Below are positions 1 to 7,055 of a DNA stretch of 22,206 nucleotides, piece by piece; within the stretch, counting starts at the first letter, position 1, and each line of letters starts with the position of its first letter. The stretch is from NCBI GenBank assembly GCA_035601195.1, contig DATNOU010000158.1, forward strand, positions 1 through 22,206. The letters run 5' to 3'. The notes under the pieces are model-generated. The model made no database searches and was not told where the DNA came from. It worked only from the letters and a program-made list of their open reading frames with translations. Both the position numbers and the translations under genes were made by a program. Source of the stretch: JAIBJP01 sp035601195 (GTDB lineage: Bacteria > Actinomycetota > Thermoleophilia > Gaiellales > Gaiellaceae).

Positions 1-1020
1 GAGCCCTACCTCGCCTACGCCGCCGGGCGGGGACGGCTCCACGTCGACGACGACCAAGTGGAAGCGGGCGCCCGCCTCCTCGCCGATTGGTGGCAGGCTG
101 CGAAGCGCGACCTCGAGGGGAGCGTCATGCTCGCGTACCGCCGCGCGGACGTCGCTGAATTGAACGAGGCTGCCCGCGGACTCCTTGCGCAGGACGGAAG
201 GCTCGGCCGCGAGCGCCTCTTGATCGGTGAGCGCGAGTTTCGCCGCGGAGATCGCGTCGTCTGCCGCCGCAACTGCGACCTCCTCGGAGTGCGAAACGGC
301 ACGCGCGGCACGCTCGACGGCCTAGACCGCGAGCGGGAAGCGCTCACGGTCGTGACGGATGGCGGCGAGCGCAGAATGGTCCCCTCCTGGTACGTCTCTG
401 CTGGTTTCGTCGAGCACGGCTACGCGCTCACCGGCCACGCGGCCCAGGGAGCCACGTTCGAGCGCGCGTTCGTCTTGGTGCGCGACGAGGGCGCGCTCCG
501 GGAATGGGGCTACGTCGCCTGCTCTCGTGCGGGCTCGGAGACGCACCTCTACCTCGGCGCGAGCGAGCACGGGCGCGAGGCGCATGGGCGATCTGTTGCG
601 GAAGAACACGCGACGACGCGGGTCGCCGACTCGCTTACGCGTCCAGCGAGCGAGCGGCTGGCCTTCGAGACCGCGGGCGGCCGGCCCGACCCGCGCGAGG
701 CGCGGCGAACCTATCTCGAGGAAGCCCATGCCCGGGCCGAGCAGCGTCTTGCCGAAGCGCGAGCCAAATTCGAGAAGCTCGGCTGGTGGGAGCGACGCCG
801 GCGCCGTCCTGAGCTCCATTCAGAGCTCGACCTCCGGCGGGCCACGCTTGACCACGCCCGCGACTGTCTCAGTCGATTCCTCCACGAGCCCATCGAGCCG
901 CGCCACCTCCGGGCGAGGAAGCCTGAGCTTTCGCATAAGAGGCAAAGACTCGTACGGTCGCGCGAGCCCACCCTCACGCGCCCTGAGCGTGAACCACTCG
1001 GCATCGACCTCGGTTGGTAG
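1..1020 (+). CDS. Relaxase/helicase (MobF/TraA-like), C-terminal part
   Basis: The reading frame is open from the first base of the window to TAG at 1018-1020, so only the last 339 residues are present. The fragment has the C-terminal half of a superfamily 1 helicase. A GHAAQGATFERAFVL motif (UvrD_C_2 type, as in TraA/TraI relaxase-helicases and RecD2) is followed by YVACSRAGSETHLYL, which corresponds to helicase motif VI. A charged, probably helical tail rich in Arg and Glu follows. Family knowledge: MobF relaxases nick and unwind the transferred strand during conjugation. No relaxase domain is visible here, so a RecD-like helicase is the main alternative. The integrase and excisionase genes downstream favour a conjugative or mobilizable element. 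Confidence 0.75.
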   Translation, partial: EPYLAYAAGRGRLHVDDDQVEAGARLLADWWQAAKRDLEGSVMLAYRRADVAELNEAARGLLAQDGRLGRERLLIGEREFRRGDRVVCRRNCDLLGVRNGTRGTLDGLDREREALTVVTDGGERRMVPSWYVSAGFVEHGYALTGHAAQGATFERAFVLVRDEGALREWGYVACSRAGSETHLYLGASEHGREAHGRSVAEEHATTRVADSLTRPASERLAFETAGGRPDPREARRTYLEEAHARAEQRLAEARAKFEKLGWWERRRRRPELHSELDLRRATLDHARDCLSRFLHEPIEPRHLRARKPELSHKRQRLVRSREPTLTRPEREPLGIDLGW

Positions 1021-1221
1021 GGAAGATCGCCCGCGCTCCGCGAGACACTGCATTCTCTTGAGCTCACAGCGCCGCCAAGCCCGCGACTCCAAATCCGCTC
1101 AGAAGAGGCTCTGGCGTTCTCAGCCGTCGCACCCCAACGCACCGAGCTTCCAGCTGAGGGCTCCTCCCCGTGGCGCCTCGGCGTCGCTCGCGCACAACTC
1201 CCCTTGACCAGTTTGCCGACC
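1021..1221. other. Intergenic gap between convergent genes
   Basis: About 200 bp between the relaxase stop and the stop of the PASTA gene on the other strand. I see no convincing gene, tRNA or strong terminator hairpin. Open frames here are continuations of shadow frames of the relaxase gene. Confidence 0.5.
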
Positions 1222-2064
1222 CTAATCGGTGGAGGATAGGGGTACTGGGTGCACGCCCGGAGTCGTGTCGAAGCTGATCGCCGTGCCGTAACGTTCGACC
1301 AGGGTCCGGATGTCCTCAGAAGTGAGGAGATCGCTTTCGACGCGCACCGTGCAGGACTCCGGGTGCACCCACATGCCGAACGCCAAGCGCTTGTTTTGCA
1401 TCGACCCAGGCGTCGCGATTTCCTTGTGTATCGCCTGAAGACTCTTGCGATCACGGGAGCACCTGTCCGTCACGTAGCGGATGTGCCCCGCGGCATCGTT
1501 CAACCGATCCTCCCACGTCGCCGGATCGATTCCCGGTCCGAAGACGACGTGCGGAGCGCCTTCCACGTCACGGTAGAGTCCGACGAACGCCTCGGGGTTG
1601 CGCTCGACCAAGTGGCTTAGTGGATGGAGGGCGGGATTCTCTTCTGGGCCGATTGGCGCGATATACGGGCGGGGCGCAATGGAGAGCAGAACAACGGAGC
1701 TTGCAGCCAGCTCAGTTCCGGCCTCGGGAACGGAGCGCAATACCTTGCCCGTCCGTTCGGCATCCTCGGCGTAACGGACGTTCGCAATGAGGCCCGAGGC
1801 CGCCAAGGCCTTCACTGCTTCTCCTTCATTAAGGCCGACGAGGTTCGGAACGGACACAGGCTCTTCGCGGGACCCGCTCGCGGAGAGCGGCAGCTTAGGA
1901 GATACGTTCGGGCGGGAGACCGCCTGGCGGTCGGATCCGTCCCCCCTGACTGTCTGAACGACGAATCCCACCGTAACCAAAACGAGAGAACCGCCAAGCG
2001 CTGCTACTCCGGCGCGCAGGAGCTTGGGGCGAGCCGCGAGCGTGCGGAACCAGCGCGTGGTCAT
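1222..2064 (-). CDS. Membrane-anchored PASTA-domain protein
   Basis: 280 residues. A short basic N-terminus precedes one membrane segment (about residues 17-37), then a linker and one PASTA domain at about 71-130, recognisable from VSVPNLVGLNEGEAVKAL and the later GKVLRSVPEAGTELA. Residues about 150-280 form a region I do not recognise, with two cysteines (in RCSRD and ESCTV). PASTA domains bind peptidoglycan fragments and are usual on Ser/Thr kinases and penicillin-binding proteins; no kinase domain is present here. The predicted topology puts the PASTA domain outside the cell. The ATG at 2064 has only a weak GAGG about 10 nt upstream. As element cargo it may act at the cell surface, but its function is unknown. 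Confidence 0.8.
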   Translation of the reverse strand: MTTRWFRTLAARPKLLRAGVAALGGSLVLVTVGFVVQTVRGDGSDRQAVSRPNVSPKLPLSASGSREEPVSVPNLVGLNEGEAVKALAASGLIANVRYAEDAERTGKVLRSVPEAGTELAASSVVLLSIAPRPYIAPIGPEENPALHPLSHLVERNPEAFVGLYRDVEGAPHVVFGPGIDPATWEDRLNDAAGHIRYVTDRCSRDRKSLQAIHKEIATPGSMQNKRLAFGMWVHPESCTVRVESDLLTSEDIRTLVERYGTAISFDTTPGVHPVPLSSTD

Positions 2065-2407
2065 CTGGTGGCGGCCTCGGCGAGCAGATGAGCGAAGCGG
2101 TCGGCGTAGCCACCTGAATGACCCAAGTTCCGCTCGCCGCCTCGGCCAGCCGAGCGCCTGATGGATCGGATTCCCGGTGTGAGACTCACGTGGTCATGCA
2201 CCCTTACAGGCTTGGACGAACGGGATGCCCAAGAAGTTCCCGTCCGGGGCAGACCCGATTCTGGGTTGCGTTCCCATTATGCCTTCCCAGGAAGAGGGTC
2301 AGCGTCCACCCAAAAGTGGTGGAACGTAAGCGCCCGAATCGGCTTCGGCCGGTCACGGCAGTCCTCCGCGGCATTCCGCCGTGGGCTGCGTGCGTTCGGT
2401 ACTAGCT
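2065..2407. other. 343-bp gap with a possible 46-codon minus-strand ORF
   Basis: No recognisable gene. On the minus strand a 46-codon frame runs from GTG at 2201 to TGA at 2061-2063; its stop overlaps the PASTA start as ATGA, the pattern of translational coupling. Its C-terminus reads GGYADRFAHLLAEAATR. I recognise no family and see no clear ribosome binding site, so it stays a weak candidate. A CACGGC...GCCGTG inverted repeat near 2353-2383, downstream of the protease gene, could be a weak terminator, but no T-run follows. Confidence 0.3.
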
Positions 2408-3748
2408 CTATGAAGTCGCCACGGTGACATCGAGGTGGCCGGTGATGGCGCTGATGCGATGCCCATAGACGATCTTGCAACGCAATTGGAAGTTGACCTC
2501 GGTGCAGTCGCCCCCGAGGTTGATCATTCCGCGCGCGGCCGCGTTGTCGTCGCCGGAGCGGTTATACATGGGTCCCCCTGAGTCGCCGCTCCGCGCGATG
2601 ATGTCTCCGCTGCGGTCGGCGCGTATGAGCTTGATCGTGCACAAACCGCCATCGCACTTGATTCCGTCGATGGTTCGCACCTCGAGTCCGCAGATGGCCC
2701 TGGTAACCATGCCGCTGAGGCAGATGGGATCGCCGACATCCGGGTTGCCAGAGGCCACAACGGTCCGGACGGAGGGGCAGCAGGGGTCGACGTGGATCTT
2801 GTTGTCCCACGTCTGGCCGCCGTTGTTGATTCGGACCATGTCGTAGCTGGGATAGTCGAAGGCGCCCGAGGTTTCGCCGCCGTAGGCCTCATTCCCGGAG
2901 AACACGTCGCGCCCATTGATTGCCCCCGTTCCGGTGAAGCAGTGGCCCGCCGTTACCGAGAGGAGGTTGCCGGTGGTGGGATAGAGGAACGTGAACGTAG
3001 AGGTGCAGTTATTGTCTGAGAGGGCGCCCGGACGGATGCCGGCGGCGCCCCAGTGTGGCTGACCATCGTTAAGGCGATCCAAGCGGGCACCGTTCTCGAC
3101 CTCGATCGTCACGCGGGCGCCGAGCTCGCTCGTGAAGATCGTTGCAGCATCCATATCCGCCGGATCGATTCCGACGTGGTAGGTCGAGTCGTGCCCATCG
3201 AGGTAAAACCCCCACCCGTGAGGCGCAATTGCCGGCCGGTTCTTGACGAGAGCATCGAGGAACGAACGGGCGGCCGCGAGCTCCTTCCCGGAGAAGCACC
3301 CGGGTCGGACGGCGACCTTGAAGGGCGGCGTGGACGATCCTGCCGATACCGCGGCGAGTGCGGCGGCGGTCAGATCGGGAATACTCACGATGCTCGGATC
3401 CACCACCACGTTGACTGTTTCGTCGGCGTGATCAAGGGCGATCCCTATCAAACCCCTTGGAAGTGCTTCCGAGTCACCTGATTCCTCGCCTAGGCCGAAG
3501 TAGGATCTGACCAGGCGCTGCAACCTGTCCAGCGCCGGCTGTGACGCATCGCTCGCGATCCAGGCTTGGTATTCGTAGTAGCCGAACTCCGTCTGGGGGC
3601 CTGGGGAGTGGGTGTCCAGATACTCCGGGACCGTGCAGCTGTCGGCCGTGGTCACCGCAGCAGACTCGCCTGAGCCCGGGGCCGCAGAGCCGAGAATCAG
3701 AGCACCCGCAACGGCGAGCCCACCGGCCGCGCGCATCAGAATCCTCAT
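2408..3748 (-). CDS. Secreted S1-family (trypsin-like) serine protease with pro-region
   Basis: 446 residues from ATG 3748. An AGGAGG about 8 nt upstream decides this start; a frame extension to 3841 would run across the promoter at 3805-3833. A signal peptide covers residues 1 to about 28 (basic start, then GGLAVAGALILGSAAPGSG). Residues about 35-225 look like a pro-region of the streptogrisin/alpha-lytic kind, followed by the catalytic domain. The triad is visible: His269 in SVTAGHCF, Asp303 in SYDMVRI, Ser390 in RSGDSGGPMYN. Many cysteines (for example VDPCCPS, DPICLSG, GGLCTI) suggest disulfides, consistent with export. It lies beside the PASTA gene on the element and is probably extracellular. 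Substrate unknown. The catalytic motifs are complete, so activity is likely. Confidence 0.9.
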   Translation of the reverse strand: MRILMRAAGGLAVAGALILGSAAPGSGESAAVTTADSCTVPEYLDTHSPGPQTEFGYYEYQAWIASDASQPALDRLQRLVRSYFGLGEESGDSEALPRGLIGIALDHADETVNVVVDPSIVSIPDLTAAALAAVSAGSSTPPFKVAVRPGCFSGKELAAARSFLDALVKNRPAIAPHGWGFYLDGHDSTYHVGIDPADMDAATIFTSELGARVTIEVENGARLDRLNDGQPHWGAAGIRPGALSDNNCTSTFTFLYPTTGNLLSVTAGHCFTGTGAINGRDVFSGNEAYGGETSGAFDYPSYDMVRINNGGQTWDNKIHVDPCCPSVRTVVASGNPDVGDPICLSGMVTRAICGLEVRTIDGIKCDGGLCTIKLIRADRSGDIIARSGDSGGPMYNRSGDDNAAARGMINLGGDCTEVNFQLRCKIVYGHRISAITGHLDVTVATS

Positions 3749-3804
3749 CACACACCTCCTCGGGCCTGACGCCCCCCGGCCCGATTCTCCGCGGACTTTC
3801 GGCC

Positions 3805-3833
3805 ATAATCTCGCGTCCCGCGAACGACTGCAA
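3805..3833 (-). promoter_or_regulatory. Housekeeping-type promoter of the S1 protease
   Basis: On the minus strand, TTGCAG (3828-3833) and GATTAT (3805-3810) are separated by exactly 17 nt. Both fit the sigma-70-type -35 and -10 consensus at four of six positions. Transcription would start near 3798, leaving a leader of about 50 nt that contains the AGGAGG of the gene starting at 3748. Confidence 0.55.
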
Positions 3834-3850
3834 TAGGCCAAACGGCCTAT
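3833..3850. repeat. Perfect 7-bp inverted repeat abutting the protease -35 box
   Basis: ATAGGCC (3833-3839), a 4-nt AAAC spacer, then GGCCTAT (3844-3850). The arms match perfectly and the repeat touches the upstream edge of the -35 hexamer. The position suits an operator or activator site; there is no T-run, so a terminator is less likely. Confidence 0.6.
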
Positions 3851-3950
3851 GACACAAGCGGCCAGAAAGCTAAGAGTGCACCAGCACGAGTCGGAACTGG
3901 GCTCACCACGTTCGGCATCCTCGACATCGGCATGGCCATGTGGCCCTCGT

Positions 3951-4112
3951 CGACATGGCAGCCCAGAGGAACGCGCAGAGTTCGCGGGCGACGGCGACGG
4001 TGGCGAGCTTGCCGTTGGCGACCAGGGGCGGGTGACGGTCGTGCAGGCGGATCTGCGCCTGCCAGGCGCGGGCGAGGGCCACAGGCGGACCAGCTCGCTG
4101 CTGGCTCGTTTC
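3951..4112 (-). pseudogene. IS110-type transposase C-terminal remnant
   Basis: One minus-strand frame reads ARAWQAQIRLHDRHPPLVA and then ATVAVARELCAFLWAAMS. This resembles the end of IS110/IS116-type transposases, where a 'QAQVRLC.RYR.L.ARGK' stretch is followed by 'VV.AIARELAGFVWA'. Only some 54 residues are recognisable. The upstream sequence to about 4240 shows no matching continuation in any one frame, and no DEDD catalytic portion is present, so this is a decayed fragment. It sits between the protease promoter and the XRE/nucleotidyltransferase pair. Overlapping frames on both strands look like shadows. The family call rests on recalled motif similarity. Confidence 0.5.
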
Positions 4113-4243
4113 CGCCTTGGGACTTCGAGGATCGTGGGCTAGTGAGGCAGGAGCCACGATGCGCGAGGCGTGAGACGAAGCGCGAGGTGCGCGATGCCGA
4201 TGCATCCTTCGATGCTGCGGCGTCCTGAATCAGCGCTACACAT

Positions 4244-4756
4244 TCACAGCTCGATGCCGCGGCTAACCTCGAGCTCGGCGAGTCGCCGAAGCTGCAGGAG
4301 CTGAGGGAGCTCATTTTCGCGCCCGAGCGCGGCGACCATGCGGGCGAGGTCGTTGACTGAGGCGACCCGTGGTCGCAGGCCCTTGCCGATGTGCTCTCCC
4401 GTGGCGTGCCAACGGAGGTCGTCGTAGCCGCGCGTGCCGGCCGGCTCGGGGACGACCTTCAGTTCGCCGCGTTCCGTTTGAAGCGCGAGGACCGCCTCCT
4501 TCACGAGGCTCTCCGGCGAGACGTCGAGTTCTTTTCCGTCGATCCGCTCCGCTCCGAGGTCATCCAGCGCGTGCGCGAGACGGTTGATGTTCTCGTCGCG
4601 CATAGACGGGACGATGTCGATCCCCTCCGTCACCTCGTCGGCTCCCTGGATGACGCGCGCGAAGGCGCCGATCAGGATGTAAGCGACGCGGCGGCTCTCA
4701 AGCGCGCCGAGGAGCTCGTATGGGTCGAAGCGCGGCTTCTCGGCCAACCGGCTCAC
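4244..4756 (-). CDS. Nucleotidyltransferase-fold protein, partner of the XRE regulator
   Basis: 170 residues. The N-terminal part resembles the minimal nucleotidyltransferase/AbiEii-like fold: a helix, then AYILIGAFARVIQGADEVTEG, then IDIVPS, then a helix with NINRLAHALDDLGA. In catalytic members the loop carries an Asp-x-Asp pair; here the first position is Gly45 (EGIDI) and only Asp47 remains, so transferase activity is uncertain. The C-terminal part (RVASVNDLARMVAALGRENELPQL) is typical of this group. Its ATG overlaps the last codons of the XRE gene by 4 bp, so the two are translationally coupled. Such HTH/nucleotidyltransferase pairs often behave as toxin-antitoxin or phage-defence modules. 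That role is an inference. Confidence 0.7.
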   Translation of the reverse strand: MSRLAEKPRFDPYELLGALESRRVAYILIGAFARVIQGADEVTEGIDIVPSMRDENINRLAHALDDLGAERIDGKELDVSPESLVKEAVLALQTERGELKVVPEPAGTRGYDDLRWHATGEHIGKGLRPRVASVNDLARMVAALGRENELPQLLQLRRLAELEVSRGIEL

Positions 4757-5040
4757 CTTTGCCCGAGAGCCCGCAGCATCCTGCCTACGCGCCGCTCGGG
4801 GGCGAGCAGGACGTTCTTCTCGAGGCGCGCGTCCTCCGTCGGCTCGTAGGGAACGAGTTCCGAGTGGAGGTCGAAGCCGCAGGCCCGCAGGAGCTCCCGC
4901 AAGGTGCCGAAGCCCGGATCGACGGCGTCCTGCTCCCAGCGGGCGATCTGCGTCCGCGGGCGCCCCACCCGCTTGCCCAGCTCGCCCTGGGAGAGTCTGG
5001 CGCGCAGACGCGCCTCGCGTAGGAGTCGGCCGGCCGTCAT
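4753..5040 (-). CDS. XRE-family helix-turn-helix regulator
   Basis: 95 residues. A Cro/C1-type HTH fills residues about 4-57 (LLREARLRARLSQGELGKRV, then RPRTQIARWEQDAVDPGFG). The remainder is a short tail with charged residues. Its stop overlaps the start of the nucleotidyltransferase-fold gene by 4 bp. The ATG at 5040 is preceded on the minus strand by TAGACT (5047-5052) with a 6-nt gap, matching an actinobacterial -10 box for a leaderless transcript. It probably represses its own operon and possibly the divergent excisionase/integrase promoter 63 bp away. The alternative is the antitoxin half of a toxin-antitoxin pair. Confidence 0.85.
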   Translation of the reverse strand: MTAGRLLREARLRARLSQGELGKRVGRPRTQIARWEQDAVDPGFGTLRELLRACGFDLHSELVPYEPTEDARLEKNVLLAPERRVGRMLRALGQR

Positions 5041-5103
5041 GGCATCAGTCTATCCGACACTCGAACGTGATCCGTCATTGTCATCTGATATGTTTCTATC
5101 GTC
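5041..5103. promoter_or_regulatory. Divergent promoter region between XRE and xis/int genes
   Basis: 63 bp serve both directions. Minus strand: TAGACT at 5047-5052 ends 6 nt before the XRE ATG. Plus strand: TATGTT at 5089-5094 ends 9 nt before the GTG at 5104. Neither start has a Shine-Dalgarno match, so both messages are probably leaderless or nearly so. The -35 regions are poor. Confidence 0.45.
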
Positions 5104-5325
5104 GTGGACGCCGCGACGGCCGCTCTTCCAGATTTCCTCACGGTCGACGAACTCGCCGCGGTTCTACGCTGTCAGCCGGAGAAGGTCTACCGCCTGGCGG
5201 CGCGAGGCGTCATCCCCTCGTACAAGGTCGAAGGCCGGCGACTCTTCGACCCGGCTGACGTCTCGGTCTTCCTCTCCGCCTGCCGTGAAGGACCTATGCT
5301 CGGCCAGAGCAACGGAAGGAGGTAG
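5104..5325 (+). CDS. xis: Excisionase-like HTH (MerR/AlpA type) protein
   Basis: 73 residues from a GTG start. DFLTVDELAAVLRCQPEKVYR, followed by LAARGVIPSYKVEGRRLFD, is the HTH_17/excisionase fold used by recombination directionality factors and AlpA-like regulators: two helices and a short wing. It ends 2 bp before the integrase ATG, so the two are co-transcribed. Family knowledge: such proteins bind near the attachment site and steer the integrase towards excision. A pure transcriptional regulator cannot be excluded, but position and size fit a directionality factor. Confidence 0.8.
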   Translation: MDAATAALPDFLTVDELAAVLRCQPEKVYRLAARGVIPSYKVEGRRLFDPADVSVFLSACREGPMLGQSNGRR

Positions 5326-5327
5326 GG

Positions 5328-6467
5328 ATGGCGACGATCCGCAGCTATCGAACGAGAAGAGGCGACCGCCGCTACGAGGTGCGCTTCCGCGACGCGGAGG
5401 GGCGGCAGCGCTCGCGCTCCTTCTCGGTTCACAAGGACGCGCAGGCGTTCAAGCTCGACGTCGAGCGCAAGCACCAGGCGGGAGTCCTCTATACAGCGCC
5501 GCCCGAGCGGTTCGGCGACTACGCCAAGGCGTGGCTCGAGCGCTTCGAGCGGGGCGCCGCGGGGCGCGTGCGGCCGCGGCCGAGCACGGTCGTCACCGCT
5601 CGGGAGGTGCTCGCGAAGCTCGCGCCTCTGAACCAACTCTCGCTCGAGCGGATCCGCCGGCCGGTCGTCGAGGACCTCATGGCCACGCTCGCCGGTGAGA
5701 CGCCGCGGCGAGCGGAGATGGCGCTCACCCTCCTCAAGCGCATCCTGCGAAGCGCGGAGGCGCGCGGTCAGACCGTCGATCCGGCTGTGTTCCACGTTCG
5801 AGTGGCAAGGCCTGAGGAGCGCGAGCCTCACTTCCTCACCTGGGAGCAGGTAGACGAGCTCCGCTCGTGGGTGCCCGAGTACATCTCTCGGATCATCCCG
5901 GTAGCGGTCCTCACCATGCTCCGTCGCGGCGAGATCCTCGGCCTGCGCGACGGCGATGTCGACTTCGAGCGCGGCACGATCTCCGTCTTCACTCAGGCAC
6001 AGGAAGGTCAGCGCAGGCCGACGAAGACGCGCGCCGGACGCCGAACCGTCGACGTCGGGCCGGCCGTGCTCAAGCTCCTACGGGAGCAACAGCTCGTCCG
6101 GGCGCCAAACGCCGAAGGCTTCCTCTTCCCCACCCGGACCGGCGCCGGCTTCGACGGCAACAACTTCATGTATCGCGTCTTCAAGCCGGCGGCCCGCGCA
6201 GCCGGCAGTCCTGAGCTCACCTTTCACGACCTCCGCCACACCGGCGCCTCGCTCATGATCGCCGCCGGCTGCCACGTGAAGGTCATCGCGGACCAGATGG
6301 GGCACGCTGACGGAGGCGCGCTCGTCCTCGCGCGCTACGGACATCTCTACAAGGGCGCCCGTCGCGAGGCGGCAATCGCGCTCGAATCGCATGTCTTTGG
6401 GGCCGGCCGCGATTCTGATGTGGGATATATGTGGGATGGAACTCAGCAGGCGTTGGACCTGCAATGA
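5328..6467 (+). CDS. int: Tyrosine recombinase (phage/ICE integrase)
   Basis: 379 residues, full length. The N-terminal arm-binding domain (about 1-60, RSYRTRRGDRRYEVRFRD) is followed by a SAM-like core-binding domain (about 62-150) and the catalytic domain (about 165-345). Catalytic residues are all visible: Arg199 (TMLRRGEILGL), Lys233 (PTKTRAGRR), His300 and Arg303 (FHDLRHTG), His326 (QMGHAD) and Tyr337 (ARYGHL). An AAGGAGG lies just upstream of the ATG, inside the end of xis. The gene ends 22 bp from the tRNA-Ala 3' end, so this enzyme probably integrates the element there. No frameshift or missing residue was seen, so the element may still be mobile. Confidence 0.95.
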   Translation: MATIRSYRTRRGDRRYEVRFRDAEGRQRSRSFSVHKDAQAFKLDVERKHQAGVLYTAPPERFGDYAKAWLERFERGAAGRVRPRPSTVVTAREVLAKLAPLNQLSLERIRRPVVEDLMATLAGETPRRAEMALTLLKRILRSAEARGQTVDPAVFHVRVARPEEREPHFLTWEQVDELRSWVPEYISRIIPVAVLTMLRRGEILGLRDGDVDFERGTISVFTQAQEGQRRPTKTRAGRRTVDVGPAVLKLLREQQLVRAPNAEGFLFPTRTGAGFDGNNFMYRVFKPAARAAGSPELTFHDLRHTGASLMIAAGCHVKVIADQMGHADGGALVLARYGHLYKGARREAAIALESHVFGAGRDSDVGYMWDGTQQALDLQ

Positions 6468-6490
6468 GAAAATCCCTGCAAATCGCCTAT
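6418..6490. other. Probable element attachment junction next to tRNA-Ala
   Basis: Between the integrase C-terminal codons and the tRNA 3' end lie two short direct repeats: ATGTGGGAT at 6418-6426 and 6429-6437 (11-bp period), and CCTGCAA at 6458-6464 and 6475-6481 (17-bp period). Repeats of this type next to a tRNA often are integrase arm or excisionase sites. The core crossover would lie in the tRNA 3' portion. The matching att copy is not in this window. Confidence 0.45.
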
Positions 6491-6562
6491 GGAGCGTACC
6501 GGGATCGAACCGGTGACCTCCGGCTTGCAAAGCCGGCGCTCTCCCAGCTGAGCTAACGCCCC
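6490..6562 (-). tRNA. tRNA-Ala (UGC anticodon)
   Basis: The 73-nt minus-strand gene folds as a full cloverleaf: acceptor GGGGCGT with ACGCTCC plus discriminator A, D arm GCTC-AGCTGGGA-GAGC, anticodon arm CCGGC-TTTGCAA-GCCGG with anticodon TGC, variable AGGTC, and T arm ACCGG-TTCGATC-CCGGT. The G3-U70 wobble pair, the identity element of alanine tRNAs, is present. CCA is not encoded. The gene is intact, as expected when an integrating element restores the 3' end. Confidence 0.97.
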
Positions 6563-6574
6563 GCTGGGTCCACT

Positions 6575-6994
6575 TTAGCCCGCGTCGACGACGAGGTGGG
6601 TGACCGGCACGCCGAAGCGCTCCGAGGCCGCTGCGGCGGAGTCCTTCTCGAGCCATCCAGCCTCGTCGCCCGGGCGCGTCACGACGATGACCTCGTCCGC
6701 CGGGAACTGGCGGAGGGCATCCTCGATCGCCTGGACGGGGTCCGAGTCGCCGACCTCGGTCTCGACACGACCGGCCTCGGACTGGACAGCTCGCTCGGCC
6801 GAGCGTGCGATGTCTGCGGCCTCCCCGCGGGCCTCGTCCTCGTCGGTCGCCAGCCATTCAAGGGGAGAGAGATCGGACGCCGGGGCGACGACGCGCACAT
6901 CCGAATCCGGCCCTGCATGCTCTCGCACCCGGTCGCCAAGGACCGTTTCCTCGACCGGCGCGGTCGCCACGACCAACAAACGCCTAACGCTCAC
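6575..6994 (-). CDS. UspA-like alpha/beta protein
   Basis: 139 residues from GTG 6994; the frame extends further upstream, but the conserved fold begins at VRRLLVVATAPVEETVLGDRV. The pattern is that of a universal-stress-protein-like Rossmann fold: strand VRRLLVVAT, strand SDVRVVAPAS, helix DPVQAIEDALRQF, strand ADEVIVVTRP, then WLEKDSAAAASERFGVPVTHLVVD. The usual ATP-binding G-2x-G-9x-G-S/T signature of UspA is not evident, so it may belong to a non-nucleotide-binding branch. No clear Shine-Dalgarno is seen. It lies 12 bp upstream of the tRNA on the same strand and is probably the first chromosomal gene beyond the integrated element. Confidence 0.7.
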   Translation of the reverse strand: MSVRRLLVVATAPVEETVLGDRVREHAGPDSDVRVVAPASDLSPLEWLATDEDEARGEAADIARSAERAVQSEAGRVETEVGDSDPVQAIEDALRQFPADEVIVVTRPGDEAGWLEKDSAAAASERFGVPVTHLVVDAG

Positions 6995-7055
6995 GCCCAG
7001 CCGATACCCGAAAGGGGGAGGAAGGAAAACGAAGTACGGGCCGAAACCAGTACCT

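Noticed and set aside
3749..3841. 31-residue N-terminal extension of the S1 protease
   Set aside because: It would begin upstream of the promoter boxes (3805-3833) and precede a normal signal peptide; AGGAGG supports the start at 3748.
6600..7055. Long extension of the S1-fold protein upstream of its signal peptide
   Set aside because: Antisense to the UspA-like gene and Ser/Arg-rich without motifs; the signal peptide at 7056 marks the start.
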